A stretch of DNA of 64,000 nt from NCBI RefSeq assembly GCF_043951865.1, contig NZ_JBINJF010000005.1:124001-188000 (forward strand), written 5' to 3'. This document shows positions 1 to 6,673 of this stretch, piece by piece. Made by a program: the position numbers and the translations under genes. The stretch comes from JAMQKA01 sp043951865 (GTDB taxonomy: Bacteria; Bacteroidota; Rhodothermia; Balneolales; Balneolaceae). The notes under the pieces were generated by a model, which was not told where the DNA came from, searched no databases, and saw nothing but the letters and a program-made list of their open reading frames with translations. Each line of letters starts with the position of its first letter. Within the stretch, counting starts at the first letter, position 1.

Positions 1-225
1 GGCAGTATTCAGTAACAGAACCATAAATTCCTCTCTCAACTGTATTTTATCAGCATCCCATACTTCGCGAAGAATCCTTTCTGCATCCTGAGGTCCCGTT
101 ACACTTGGTAGTTCACTAGGCAGGATGCATGGCTCATACTTCAGGGAGATCTCTGCTAAGGATGGAGATTTAAGGACGTTTTTGTCAGCTTGTTCGTATT
201 CTTGGTAATCTGTTGATTTGTTCAT
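1..225 (-). CDS. RadC-like JAB-domain protein, N-terminal part (cut by window edge)
   Basis: The minus-strand reading frame starts with ATG at 225 and stays open for 75 codons to the window edge. The fragment has the N-terminal layout of Bacteroidota RadC-type proteins: a stretch reading EISLKYEP, then a PSELPSV segment, then WDADKIQLREEFMVLLLN, which in the family directly precedes the JAMM metalloprotease core (not visible here). RadC-family proteins are frequent passengers of mobile elements; despite the name, a DNA-repair role is not established. The start is preceded by the same CTAAAT leader seen before two other genes of this module, at the same 15-nt distance. Identification rests on these N-terminal motifs only. 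Confidence 0.7.
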   Translation of the reverse strand, partial: MNKSTDYQEYEQADKNVLKSPSLAEISLKYEPCILPSELPSVTGPQDAERILREVWDADKIQLREEFMVLLLNTA

Positions 226-240
226 GGCTTTCAGATTTAG

Positions 241-261
241 AGGGGAGCATCACACTCCCCT
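241..261 (-). other. 7-bp stem-loop between the 67-aa gene and the RadC-like gene
   Basis: On the minus strand AGGGGAG, a 7-nt loop (TGTGATG) and CTCCCCT form a perfect 7-bp stem. It lacks a T-run, so it may be a processing or translation-control hairpin rather than a terminator. Its stem and loop lengths equal those of the two terminators further upstream in the same gene module. Confidence 0.5.
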
Positions 262-289
262 TCGGTTAAAATTGGTTGTCGGTATCATT

Positions 290-493
290 TCAATGTCGCT
301 CTGCAAGGCGTGAGTGAGATTGGGCATACTCATCCAGATCGAAGTCCACCTTCTTGATGTCAATGAAGTAGGTTTGCTCTCCGGCTTTCAGCCAGATGAA
401 ACCCACCTTCCCGTCAATCCGGCTGATGGAATCCGTCGGTATATCCCTGAACTCAAGCGCTTGATGCAGTGCTTCCACGAGTTGGTTAAACAT
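290..493 (-). CDS. Small hypothetical protein of the mobile element (67 aa)
   Basis: A 67-residue acidic protein, starting with ATG at 493. I do not recognise a family. The middle part reads GKVGFIWLKAGEQTYFIDIKKVDFDLDEY, broken here only as description of a beta-rich pattern with alternating hydrophobics, suggesting a small folded domain; no membrane segment or signal peptide. It sits 32 bp after the 82-aa gene and 64 bp before the RadC-like gene, all on the minus strand, so it is probably co-transcribed. Its leader (TCTAAATTCCAAGACC then ATG) is nearly the same as those of the genes starting at 2469 and 225, which supports this start and that the gene is real. Confidence 0.6.
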   Translation of the reverse strand: MFNQLVEALHQALEFRDIPTDSISRIDGKVGFIWLKAGEQTYFIDIKKVDFDLDEYAQSHSRLAERH

Positions 494-525
494 GGTCTTG
501 GAATTTAGATTGGCTGTTTATCAGC

Positions 526-774
526 TCAGACCTGAATAGAGAAGTAGTAGTGGTAATACCCCGTACCGTCAATTACATAGATGAGATCTAAGTCCAGAGA
601 TATTTTTACATTAACTACTTCCAGCTCCTCTCCAACCATATAGCTGTCCACGGATCGGATTACTTTAACTTGGAATGGACAGAAAAGGCGTATTAAACCT
701 CGACTTTTGGTATGAACAAGAAGGCTGTCTGAGCTGGTGTATTTGTTGATGTCGTCGATTAGTTTACTTCCCAT
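526..774 (-). CDS. Small hypothetical protein of the mobile element (82 aa)
   Basis: An 82-residue protein starting with ATG at 774, nine bases after the stop of the DUF3871 gene, so translation is probably coupled. The sequence is beta-strand-rich, with VKVIRSV, LEVVNVKISLDLDLIYVIDG and a tyrosine-rich end (GYYHYYF). No catalytic motif, signal peptide or transmembrane helix is visible and I do not recognise the family. Position and spacing make it a member of the DUF3871-RadC operon. Function unknown. Confidence 0.6.
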   Translation of the reverse strand: MGSKLIDDINKYTSSDSLLVHTKSRGLIRLFCPFQVKVIRSVDSYMVGEELEVVNVKISLDLDLIYVIDGTGYYHYYFSIQV

Positions 775-783
775 AACAACCGA

Positions 784-1764
784 TCAGTTGAGGAACCAAA
801 ATTGGGTTTCCTCCTCCAACGCGTTGGCTATTTGAGACGTAAACTGATGGGCGTTCACTCCCCTGTCCAGGAAGGTGTCGATGTAGGATGACTTGTTGGC
901 TTCCGTGAACAGGTTGTACAGATCCCAAAGGTTAATCTTGCCATCGGAAGCACTGCCGAAATGTTCGTTATTGTAGTACTCCTTGGCTACTGTTGAAATC
1001 TGTGTGTCGTTAAGCTGGAGCTCAGGCAACTCTTTTTTCTGCTTTGCGGGTAAATACTGGTAAAGACGTGACCGTCCTACAAGCTGGGCGAATTGTTGTT
1101 CGGTTAACTCATAGTTCTGATACTTCCCAAGGTGATTGGAGAGATTAGAGTAGCTGAATCCATTAACCAGATCATAGATCCTTCCCTCCAGAGCGCGTGG
1201 GTTATCCACCTCGATAGTCTCCGAAAATCCGTCAGTCCAGATGCACAGGTTGGTACACACTTTGTTTACAAAGCCGATGAAGACCTTGAAATGCTCTGGT
1301 GTACCTTTCCTGCGATTTAGGTTATCCAGATTATACGCCTTCACGCCCCCGATAGTAAGACTGAGATCATTTCCCCGTATCTCCTGAGTGATGGAGGGAA
1401 CTTCAATGACAAACGCCATCCGTTCGTAATACAGGGTTTTCTCGTGTTCCTCCAGCTGGTCGGCAGGCTTCCCTTTGGCATCCGGTATCCGCCCCTTCCT
1501 AGGGTGACTAACCCGAATGTCGGGTTCATTAACGGTCTCTCTGGGAAAGGCGTGGTGAACTATACCGACGGTTCGGTCTATAAATTCACTGTGGGAGATT
1601 GCCGGTTCGTTGTCCTGGGAGAATACGGGTATAATGTGATTCTCCTCAATTTCCCGGAGTTCCATCGGTTCGGTGTTTGCCTCAATAAAAGGCGATCGTT
1701 CCTCAGGTTCCTTTATAACACTAACTTCATTCGTTTCTTGCTGTTGGGTCTGTGTTGTATTCAT
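784..1764 (-). CDS. DUF3871 family protein
   Basis: A 326-residue protein with the hallmarks of DUF3871, a family confined largely to Bacteroidota mobile elements: SPFIEANT near the N-terminus, ENHIIPVFSQDNEP, the segment INEP/VNEPDIRVSHPRKGRIPDA, YYERMAFVIEVP, LTIGGVKAYNLDNL, FKVFIGF followed by a cysteine pair (VCTNLCIWTDG), GRSRLYQYLP, VAKEYYNNEHFG and NKSSYIDTFLDR. The length fits the family. The first ~25 residues are polar and low complexity. The molecular function of DUF3871 is unknown; the presence next to RadC and an integrase is the usual context. A terminator hairpin at 1793-1820 separates it from the upstream 62-aa gene, so it may have its own promoter or depend on read-through. 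Confidence 0.88.
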   Translation of the reverse strand: MNTTQTQQQETNEVSVIKEPEERSPFIEANTEPMELREIEENHIIPVFSQDNEPAISHSEFIDRTVGIVHHAFPRETVNEPDIRVSHPRKGRIPDAKGKPADQLEEHEKTLYYERMAFVIEVPSITQEIRGNDLSLTIGGVKAYNLDNLNRRKGTPEHFKVFIGFVNKVCTNLCIWTDGFSETIEVDNPRALEGRIYDLVNGFSYSNLSNHLGKYQNYELTEQQFAQLVGRSRLYQYLPAKQKKELPELQLNDTQISTVAKEYYNNEHFGSASDGKINLWDLYNLFTEANKSSYIDTFLDRGVNAHQFTSQIANALEEETQFWFLN

Positions 1765-1792
1765 AGCTGTTGATTCATTTTAGGTTGGAAAT

Positions 1793-1820
1793 AAAAAAAG
1801 ACGGTCCTGCTAAGACCGCC
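1793..1820 (-). terminator. Rho-independent terminator after the 62-aa gene
   Basis: Minus strand: GGCGGTC, loop TTAGCAG, GACCGTC (one mismatch), then seven T residues. It follows the stop of the gene at 1856-2044 and precedes the DUF3871 start by 35 nt. Confidence 0.75.
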
Positions 1821-1855
1821 CTGCAATTCATTTGGTATGTAGTTTATGTAGGTTG

Positions 1856-2044
1856 TTACCCGATAAGCTGAGTCAGATAGTCGGGTTCCAGACCGAAGTA
1901 TTCTTCACAGATATAATAGGCGGATTCCAAATCCCCCTGATCCAGGTACCTGTGAAACTGCTCGGTGGCTTCCGATATAAGAGCTTCGGCTTCCTCCTCG
2001 CTCATATCATCCCGGCTGACGAGTACCTCTTTTATGGATTTCAT
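1856..2044 (-). CDS. Small acidic helical protein (62 aa) of the mobile element
   Basis: A 62-residue, strongly acidic protein made of predicted helices: MSEEEAEALISEATEQFHRY, then LESAYYICEEYFGLEPDYL. Similar short acidic proteins ending in a FGLEPDYL-like motif are, from memory, common beside DUF3871/RadC genes of Bacteroidota elements; no function is known. Charge (many Glu/Asp) would allow a DNA-mimic or protein-binding role, but that is speculation. It is bracketed by two terminator hairpins (2059-2091 upstream, 1793-1820 downstream), so it looks like a separately insulated transcription unit. Confidence 0.65.
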   Translation of the reverse strand: MKSIKEVLVSRDDMSEEEAEALISEATEQFHRYLDQGDLESAYYICEEYFGLEPDYLTQLIG

Positions 2045-2058
2045 AACTGAATAGGGTT

Positions 2059-2091
2059 AAAAAAAGAAAAGGCAGGACTCCTCATCCTGCC
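2059..2091 (-). terminator. Rho-independent terminator after the 115-aa gene
   Basis: Minus strand: GGCAGGA, loop TGAGGAG, TCCTGCC (perfect 7-bp stem) followed by a T-rich tract (TTTTCTTTTTTT). It ends the gene at 2122-2469. Confidence 0.8.
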
Positions 2092-2121
2092 TCTAATCAG
2101 TTTGTGTTATATAGTGAAGGG

Positions 2122-2469
2122 TTACACCGGCACACCGTTTTCGCGGTTTTCGAATACCTCCTCTTCCATTGAGACAGGCGTGGGATTGTACTCCCAGGTG
2201 TGTTCCAGGATGATCTTCTCACCATTTTCGAGTTCATACTCATATTTCTCGCAGGGAACACGGTCAATGCTACCGGGCAATTGCTTTCCGATGAGTGCTT
2301 CGCACTTGGCTCCGTCGAAGGTGGATGGAATGGTGGTTTCACGAGCCGTAGCATAGTACTTGCCGGTCTCTGTTGACTTGACCGTTTCCACGGCTCCCTG
2401 CAAGCGGAGTGCGTAAAAGGGTTCTTCATCTTCGTTGAGGTGCTCGGAATATCCAATAATAGTAACCAT
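2122..2469 (-). CDS. Hypothetical protein of the mobile element (115 aa)
   Basis: A 115-residue protein beginning MVTIIGYSEHLNEDEEPFY. The frame is open for 19 more codons upstream, but the ATG at 2469 is chosen because it carries the leader ACTAAATCCCAAGACT that is shared with the genes starting at 493 and 225. The protein is beta-rich and acidic (YALRLQGAVETVKSTETGKYYATARETTIPSTF) with a glutamate-rich end; no recognised domain, signal peptide or membrane helix. It is the first gene of the minus-strand module and would be read from a promoter in the 2470-2600 region. Possibly a single-strand-binding or accessory protein by size and position, but nothing in the sequence proves that. Confidence 0.6.
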   Translation of the reverse strand: MVTIIGYSEHLNEDEEPFYALRLQGAVETVKSTETGKYYATARETTIPSTFDGAKCEALIGKQLPGSIDRVPCEKYEYELENGEKIILEHTWEYNPTPVSMEEEVFENRENGVPV

Positions 2470-2901
2470 AGTCTTGGGATTTAGTTTGTTGTTTAAGATT
2501 AAGGCGGGCATGGTTTGAAAGCCCAAATCCTAGGAGGGGTGACTTAACAAGGTGGGCTTCGCTCTCAACAGTGTACAGAACTTACTTTATTCCGGAAAAA
2601 ACAATCTATTCATCGCCTCCCAGAAAAACTTAGTGGGGGGGGTATTTTATTGATCTGTCATTCTACATGTGAGTGGGAAATGGGACTCCTGAAAATATTA
2701 TATAATTTTTTTTGACGGATGTATCAGAAGGTTCTTGATGAGATTATAATAATGAGTTTAACAGTTGCAATAATATCGGGTGCATAATCTTGTAAAGAAA
2801 TCGCTGATGATATCACAAATTATCTTTTCATATGGTTCGATGATTAACACTTGAGATTGTATTCAACTTTATCATTCGGATACACGAGTGCAATACTTAC
2901 T

Positions 2902-2985
2902 ATGATAACTTGGTTTGGGATAGCGCTCATTGCTGGATGGCTGAGTGCAAAGTATAAAGGAGATTTCCATAAGTGGTTCATTTAG
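2902..2985 (+). CDS. Possible 27-aa membrane micro-protein
   Basis: ATG at 2902 opens a 27-codon frame with a hydrophobic stretch (ITWFGIALIAGWL) followed by a basic, aromatic tail (KYKGDFHKWFI). The pattern of one short membrane helix plus a charged tail is plausible for a small membrane protein. There is no clear ribosome binding site and no family is recognised, so this may be chance. Confidence 0.2.
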   Translation: MITWFGIALIAGWLSAKYKGDFHKWFI

Positions 2986-3126
2986 GTGGGGTATATTAAG
3001 CCATATAGGCAGTAGTATTCAGGCTCTATCTATTACATGCAGATAGGAAGTATAAAATCAAGGTAAAAATAGTTTGTGTTATATAATTATGATGTGTGTT
3101 TTCCACACCAGGTGAAAAATAGGGAG

Positions 3127-3191
3127 TTATCCACACTATTGTGAACACTCACGATCTCACAATCACACTCATTTTTTTCAATTGTGGATAA
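3127..3191. promoter_or_regulatory. Inverted DnaA boxes with internal palindrome (possible replication/control site)
   Basis: A perfect DnaA box TTATCCACA lies at 3127-3135 and its perfect inverse TGTGGATAA at 3183-3191. Between them ATTGTGA (3138-3144) and TCACAAT (3157-3163) form a second inverted repeat. Consensus DnaA boxes in inverted orientation in an AT-rich gap next to excisionase-like genes suggest a replication origin of an element that can exist as a circle, or a DnaA-controlled switch. Function is inferred. Confidence 0.45.
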
Positions 3192-3365
3192 CTTCCAAAA
3201 ATCGTTGGTAAAAAATTGCCCTTCTTTTTTACCTGGATCTCATTTTAACGTATTATAGAGCTGTTGATTGATTTCTTGTGGAATTGGGGCTGGTTTGATT
3301 TACATCATTCCACGATCCGTTTTTTATGCCAAATGAGCATTTTCCACAAGAGGTGGGGAATGAGC

Positions 3366-3386
3366 TGTACAGGCTCTTCCTGTACA
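3366..3386. promoter_or_regulatory. Palindrome upstream of the first wHTH gene (operator candidate)
   Basis: TGTACAGG, five bases, CCTGTACA: a perfect 8-bp inverted repeat ending 17 bp before the ATG at 3404. A dimer-binding operator for auto-regulation of the downstream DNA-binding protein is the simplest reading. Confidence 0.4.
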
Positions 3387-3403
3387 TACTAAATCAACTA
3401 GTA

Positions 3404-3733
3404 ATGAAAATTACTAAACAACAATTAATCGCTGAACTTAAAAAGCAGAAAGAAAACTTAGATTTCCTAATCGAACAGGTTGAACGTATTGACCTTAGGA
3501 AAAAGCTATCAGAAAGAAGATGGCTAACAGAATACGAAATCGGTACGTATTTGGGTATTGGGGTACCAATTACCGATCACATGTCACTTCAAAGTAGTGA
3601 TGTACCCAAGAGAGTCATAGGTAACGAAACTTTCTATGATCGCTTCGAGGTAGAAAACTTGATTAAGTCTAAACTACACTATGATGAGGAATTGCATGAG
3701 TGCGTACGGAAAACGTGCGAATACTACAGTTAA
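3404..3733 (+). CDS. Excisionase-like winged-helix protein (109 aa)
   Basis: The protein starts with a coiled-coil-like helix (MKITKQQLIAELKKQKENLDFLIEQVERI) and then has an HTH-type core: RRWLTEYEIGTYLGIG, a gap, and RVIGNETFYDRFEVENLIKSK. This order (W-L-T-x-x-E-x-x-x-Y-L-G, later F-Y-D-R-x-E/A-V/I) is that of helix-turn-helix excisionase-type proteins in Bacteroidota elements. A longer frame opens at 3326, but the ATG at 3404 follows the operator-like palindrome and gives a protein similar in layout to its paralogue at 3837. It probably binds DNA to control excision or the promoter region to its left. The recognition helix region is divergent, so the exact fold is moderately certain. Confidence 0.6.
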   Translation: MKITKQQLIAELKKQKENLDFLIEQVERIDLRKKLSERRWLTEYEIGTYLGIGVPITDHMSLQSSDVPKRVIGNETFYDRFEVENLIKSKLHYDEELHECVRKTCEYYS

Positions 3734-3781
3734 CCTAACTTAACACTACTCTTTAAACTTACCCTCACCGATCCAGAGATC

Positions 3782-3797
3782 CCCTCAAGAATGAGGG
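3782..3797 (+). other. Hairpin after the first wHTH gene
   Basis: CCCTCA, AGAA, TGAGGG forms a 6-bp stem with a 4-nt loop, 48 bp after the stop at 3733. No T-run follows, so termination is uncertain. Confidence 0.35.
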
Positions 3798-3801
3798 AGG
3801 G

Positions 3802-3827
3802 TATTTATATAATGAACCATATAAATA
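3802..3827. promoter_or_regulatory. Palindrome immediately before the second wHTH gene (operator candidate)
   Basis: TATTTATAT, eight bases, ATATAAATA: a perfect 9-bp inverted repeat ending 9 bp upstream of the ATG at 3837. Its position over the translation start region fits an autoregulatory operator for the encoded DNA-binding protein. Confidence 0.4.
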
Positions 3828-3836
3828 TCCGATATT

Positions 3837-4109
3837 ATGTCTGAAAAAGATCAAATTACACGTAAAATAGATGAACTAAATAATAAGGTGGAAACCCTGA
3901 CCGAGGCTTTGCAGAGCGAACACTCGGTTAGTAAACGTTGGCTCAGGACGGACGAAACCTGTGACTACCTAAGTATCTCCAGTTCCCAGCTGCAAGTCCT
4001 TAAGAATAAGGGCGTAGTGGAAGCAGTCAAGCTAGGAGGTACCAATTTTTATGACAGACAGGCTATAGACCAAACTCTTACCGAAAAGTTCGAGGAGGTA
4101 CAGATATGA
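3837..4109 (+). CDS. Excisionase-family DNA-binding protein (90 aa)
   Basis: A 90-residue protein: a charged N-terminal helix (residues 5-30), then KRWLRTDETCDYLSISSSQLQVLKNKG and VKLGGTNFYDRQAIDQTL. This is the MerR/HTH_17 excisionase pattern, in which a winged helix ends in a strand with F-Y-D-R and an acidic/hydrophobic last helix. It is a paralogue of the protein at 3404. Its last codons overlap the start of the next gene (ATGA at 4106-4109), so the two are translationally coupled. Expected role: directionality factor for the nearby integrase or repressor of the element; inferred from family and place. Confidence 0.72.
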   Translation: MSEKDQITRKIDELNNKVETLTEALQSEHSVSKRWLRTDETCDYLSISSSQLQVLKNKGVVEAVKLGGTNFYDRQAIDQTLTEKFEEVQI

Positions 4110-4669
4110 ATCCTGACTACTTCACATACCTTGTTGAAACAGACGGTAATTTTGCTAAGAGATTTACTCTGCTTAGTACTCATTTTAAACGAATGGGCAA
4201 TTATAATCCGGAGTGGACACTTATCGATGTAATGGTTTTCGAGGCTTCACTATTCCTATCTCGATCATACGGAAATGGGGAGTTTTATTACCAGAAGCAT
4301 CGATGGGAGTCACTTTTGCGAACAACATGGTATCTTATTAGAGAGAATTCCATGGTAAAGTTTATCGATATGGGAATTCTTTCCATAGAACGAAGAGAAC
4401 CAAAAAAAATGAACTACTATCAGGTTCATTATGATGCCATCATCGATAATCTCGAATTGATATATGACTTCTCTAACCTCTCCGAAGATGACAAGAGTGG
4501 ATACAAGGGAAGGATGAAAATCTTTTTCGAGTGGTGGCGTGACCATGATTTCAACGACGGTACCAAGCTTACTTTGGAAGAAGGTTCCCCTGAGATAAAA
4601 CGGGAAGAGCTTCGAGCCGCTGATGAAGTTGAAACTGCCGAGAAAGCAGTTCTATCTGTTGATGATTAA
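4106..4669 (+). CDS. Hypothetical protein with possible winged helix (187 aa)
   Basis: A 187-residue protein coupled by a 4-bp ATGA overlap to the preceding excisionase-like gene. The middle part (WYLIRENSMVKFIDMGILSIERREPKKMNYYQVHYDAI) resembles the recognition helix and wing of replication-initiator or DnaD-type winged helices (conserved 'k-x-G-I/L-l-x-I-x-r...n-Y-Y-x-v'). The C-terminal 40 residues are acidic and low complexity. No catalytic motif. The place beside DnaA boxes and DNA-binding proteins makes a replication or copy-control function possible, but this is inference; no family name can be given with confidence. Confidence 0.6.
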   Translation: MNPDYFTYLVETDGNFAKRFTLLSTHFKRMGNYNPEWTLIDVMVFEASLFLSRSYGNGEFYYQKHRWESLLRTTWYLIRENSMVKFIDMGILSIERREPKKMNYYQVHYDAIIDNLELIYDFSNLSEDDKSGYKGRMKIFFEWWRDHDFNDGTKLTLEEGSPEIKREELRAADEVETAEKAVLSVDD

Positions 4670-4781
4670 ATATTCACCAAGGAACCCAATCCTGACAAAA
4701 TATTTATCCGATAAGAGGAATATACTATGAGATTATAGTAATGTATTATTGATCAAATATTTGTCCAGGACAATAATTAAT

Positions 4782-4820
4782 GCCTGAGCCTACACAATTA
4801 AGTGCGGGCTCAGGCTTTTT
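4782..4820 (+). terminator. Terminator between the plus-strand module and the integrase
   Basis: GCCTGAGCC (4782-4790), a 16-nt loop, GGCTCAGGC (4807-4815) and five T residues. The perfect 9-bp stem terminates the plus-strand operon; the T-run is on the plus side, but the stem could also stop the convergent integrase transcript. Confidence 0.75.
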
Positions 4821-4823
4821 AAT

Positions 4824-6059
4824 TTAAGAGACGGATTCAAGCCGTTCTATAAGGTCGGACATATCAGAGTTGACCTTATCCGGGGTAACCCTTGCATAAT
4901 GCATGGTGGACCTCAGATCAGAGTGACCGAGTACCTTCTGAACGGTTTCTACCGGCACTCCATTGGTCAAAAACATTGTAGCACACGTATGGCGTGCTAC
5001 ATGATGAGTGAGCTTTTTATCCACCTTACAGAGGGTGGCAATCTCCTTTAAATAGGCGTTGGTCTTTTGATTGCTGATCATTGGAAGTAAGCTGCCATCC
5101 TGGGTCTCTGGATGATCTTCGTACTTACTGATAATTTCAATCGCCTTTGGCAGCAATAACACGCTTGCATTGTTACCTGTTTTAGTCCTCGGTTGATACA
5201 GGTAAAGATCCCCGTTTTCATCTTCCTTCACGTCAGCTTTTGTGAGTTTTTCTGCATCGCTAAAGCCGAGTCCGGTGTAGCAACTGAACACGAATACATC
5301 ACGTACCTGATCAAGCCGATGGACATCCAATTCTTTCCGTTCTATCCTCTTAAGTTCGTCCTGCGAGAGGAACACGGGATCTTTCTTTTTATACTGCATG
5401 TCGAAGTGCTTGTAGGGATCGCTGTTCAGCCACCCTTTTGACCTAGCCCTGTTCACAATTTTCTGAAAGTTGGACAGGTACTTTCGGGCTGAATTGTTGG
5501 AGCATGGATCATCTTTGGTCATGAGGTAGTGTGCGAACTCCTCCAAGAAGTCCTGATCTACATCCGAAATTGGATACTCCTCATTATCGTAGTGCTCTTG
5601 CAGGAAAGCTTTAACATGCTTCTTTGCAGTGCGGTATTTCTTGTGCGTGGACTCGGAATATTTATTACCGATCAGAGATTTCATCTTTTTATTATGCTGC
5701 TTAAAAACCTCCATGACCGTCACGGGTTCCTCTTCCCTATCCTTGCCAGTCATGCGCAATTTGACAGCCTTAGAAGTGATTTCTGCCCCTTCCTGGAGCA
5801 ATTGCTGATGAGCTTGGTTGGCTTTGAATTCGAGGGTACCCAAGTATCGGTTAATCGACTTCGCTTTCTTACTCCTTCCCTGGACTCTGTAATTTTCGCT
5901 ATCCCATTTGGTAGGATCTACAGTTTGCCCAGCGGATATTTCAGAGATCTTTCCATCTACGCTTAATCGCATGTAGATAGGCACTTCTCCGTTAGCTCTT
6001 GCTTTGTTTTTGCGTACGGTATAAGAAATGTTTAATGGTTTAAACATAAATATGTCCAT
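4824..6059 (-). CDS. Tyrosine recombinase/integrase, CTnDOT-like
   Basis: A 411-residue site-specific recombinase. Residues ~5-90 are the arm-binding domain of Bacteroidota integrases (phage_int_SAM_5-type layout: FKPLNISYTVRKNKARANGEVPIYMRLSVDGK...), ~110-215 the core-binding SAM-like domain, and ~230-405 the catalytic domain. Visible catalytic residues are HHVARH (His-Arg), LGHSDLRST (third His) and the nucleophile in MHYARV. The usual first arginine motif TGLR is TGLG here (CYTGLGFSDAEKL); loss of this arginine is known from CTnDOT-type integrases, so the enzyme need not be inactive. It is transcribed away from ssrA and lies directly beside it, as expected for an element integrated in the tmRNA gene. 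Start chosen at the ATG preceding FMFKPLNIS; a second ATG four codons later is possible. Confidence 0.93.
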   Translation of the reverse strand: MDIFMFKPLNISYTVRKNKARANGEVPIYMRLSVDGKISEISAGQTVDPTKWDSENYRVQGRSKKAKSINRYLGTLEFKANQAHQQLLQEGAEITSKAVKLRMTGKDREEEPVTVMEVFKQHNKKMKSLIGNKYSESTHKKYRTAKKHVKAFLQEHYDNEEYPISDVDQDFLEEFAHYLMTKDDPCSNNSARKYLSNFQKIVNRARSKGWLNSDPYKHFDMQYKKKDPVFLSQDELKRIERKELDVHRLDQVRDVFVFSCYTGLGFSDAEKLTKADVKEDENGDLYLYQPRTKTGNNASVLLLPKAIEIISKYEDHPETQDGSLLPMISNQKTNAYLKEIATLCKVDKKLTHHVARHTCATMFLTNGVPVETVQKVLGHSDLRSTMHYARVTPDKVNSDMSDLIERLESVS

Positions 6060-6306
6060 TTAGGTTTGAGTATTTGTTTTACAGAAAGGCAGTAAAACAG
6101 ATCTCGGTCCTTCGTGGACACTTCTTCATGAGACGGGCAGAAAATCCCAGTGACCATTGCAGCATCTTTGTGCATGGTCACTGAATAGTTCACCAGGAAT
6201 CTGGTAGAACCTGGAATAATCTGGTTTTAAAACTTTAAAAAATCGCCTTTCAACTGCTTTAATATACGAATTTGCAGCATTTTAAGGAAATTTAGAAAAG
6301 TAATAG

Positions 6307-6673
6307 TGGAGGTGCGGGGAATCGAACCCCGGTCCGAAATGGTATATCGTTCAAGCATCTACATGTGTAGTTTCCATATTGGGTTTCGCCTGATGCTCTG
6401 CCTGGAAACTAGGCTAACACCAAGCTAGCCTGTTAAAGTTTTACACATGCCCCGACAGACGGCGGAGCACATGCTATCCTGTCATAGTCGACGTTCAAAC
6501 GGCACTGACAGGCAAGAAGCCGAGTGAACGGCAAAGCTGCTTACGCAGCTAAGCTGTAAGAGTAATTGTTGTCAATTACAATATTTGCATGATGGTTTTT
6601 TTACGAGTGCCATCGCTCGAACTCGACATGCAGCCTGCGATGCTACGCATTCCGTCGAATCCATTACACCCCC
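6307..6673 (-). ncRNA. ssrA: tmRNA (ssrA)
   Basis: Transfer-messenger RNA for trans-translation rescue of stalled ribosomes. The 5' end GGGGGTG (complement of 6667-6673) followed by the characteristic AATGGATTCGACGG-type segment pairs with CACCTCC near the 3' end (complement of 6308-6314) to form the acceptor stem, with a G-U at the third pair. A T-arm with GGTTCGATTCC lies just before the 3' end. CCA is not encoded. The tag frame starts at the resume codon GCA (complement of 6586-6588) and reads ANIVIDNNYSYSLAA to TAA (complement of 6541-6543); the LAA end is the usual proteolysis signal. One-piece form, about 367 nt. The integrase gene lies just beyond the 3' end. Confidence 0.95.
6541..6588 (-). 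other. tmRNA tag-peptide reading frame
   Basis: Fifteen codons plus TAA inside ssrA: ANIVIDNNYSYSLAA. The first Ala codon is the resume codon; with the tmRNA-borne alanine the full tag would be 16 residues. Frame deduced from the stop and the conserved LAA end, and a GCA resume codon in the right place. Confidence 0.75.

Larger units (their letters stand above)
2470..3403. other. Divergent control region of the mobile element (no confident gene)
   Basis: About 930 AT-rich bases separate the minus-strand module from the plus-strand regulatory genes. It contains a G-run (about 2633-2641), a possible 27-aa reading frame (2902-2985), two inverted DnaA boxes (3127-3191), and an 8-bp palindrome (3366-3386). 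Promoters for both modules must lie here, but no convincing Bacteroidota -33/-7 pair could be fixed by eye. Confidence 0.55.
1..6307. mobile_element. Right end of an integrative element inserted at the 3' end of ssrA (partial)
   Basis: The segment carries genes typical of Bacteroidota integrative elements (RadC/JAB protein, DUF3871, small acidic proteins, two excisionase-like DNA-binding proteins) and ends with a tyrosine integrase whose start lies about 250 bp from the 3' end of the tmRNA gene. Integrase next to a tmRNA 3' end is a classic island arrangement. The right boundary is therefore placed at the tmRNA 3' end, where the attachment core should be. The left boundary and the second att copy lie outside the window. 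Extent, boundary and mobility are inferred from context; no direct repeat could be tested here. Confidence 0.7.
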
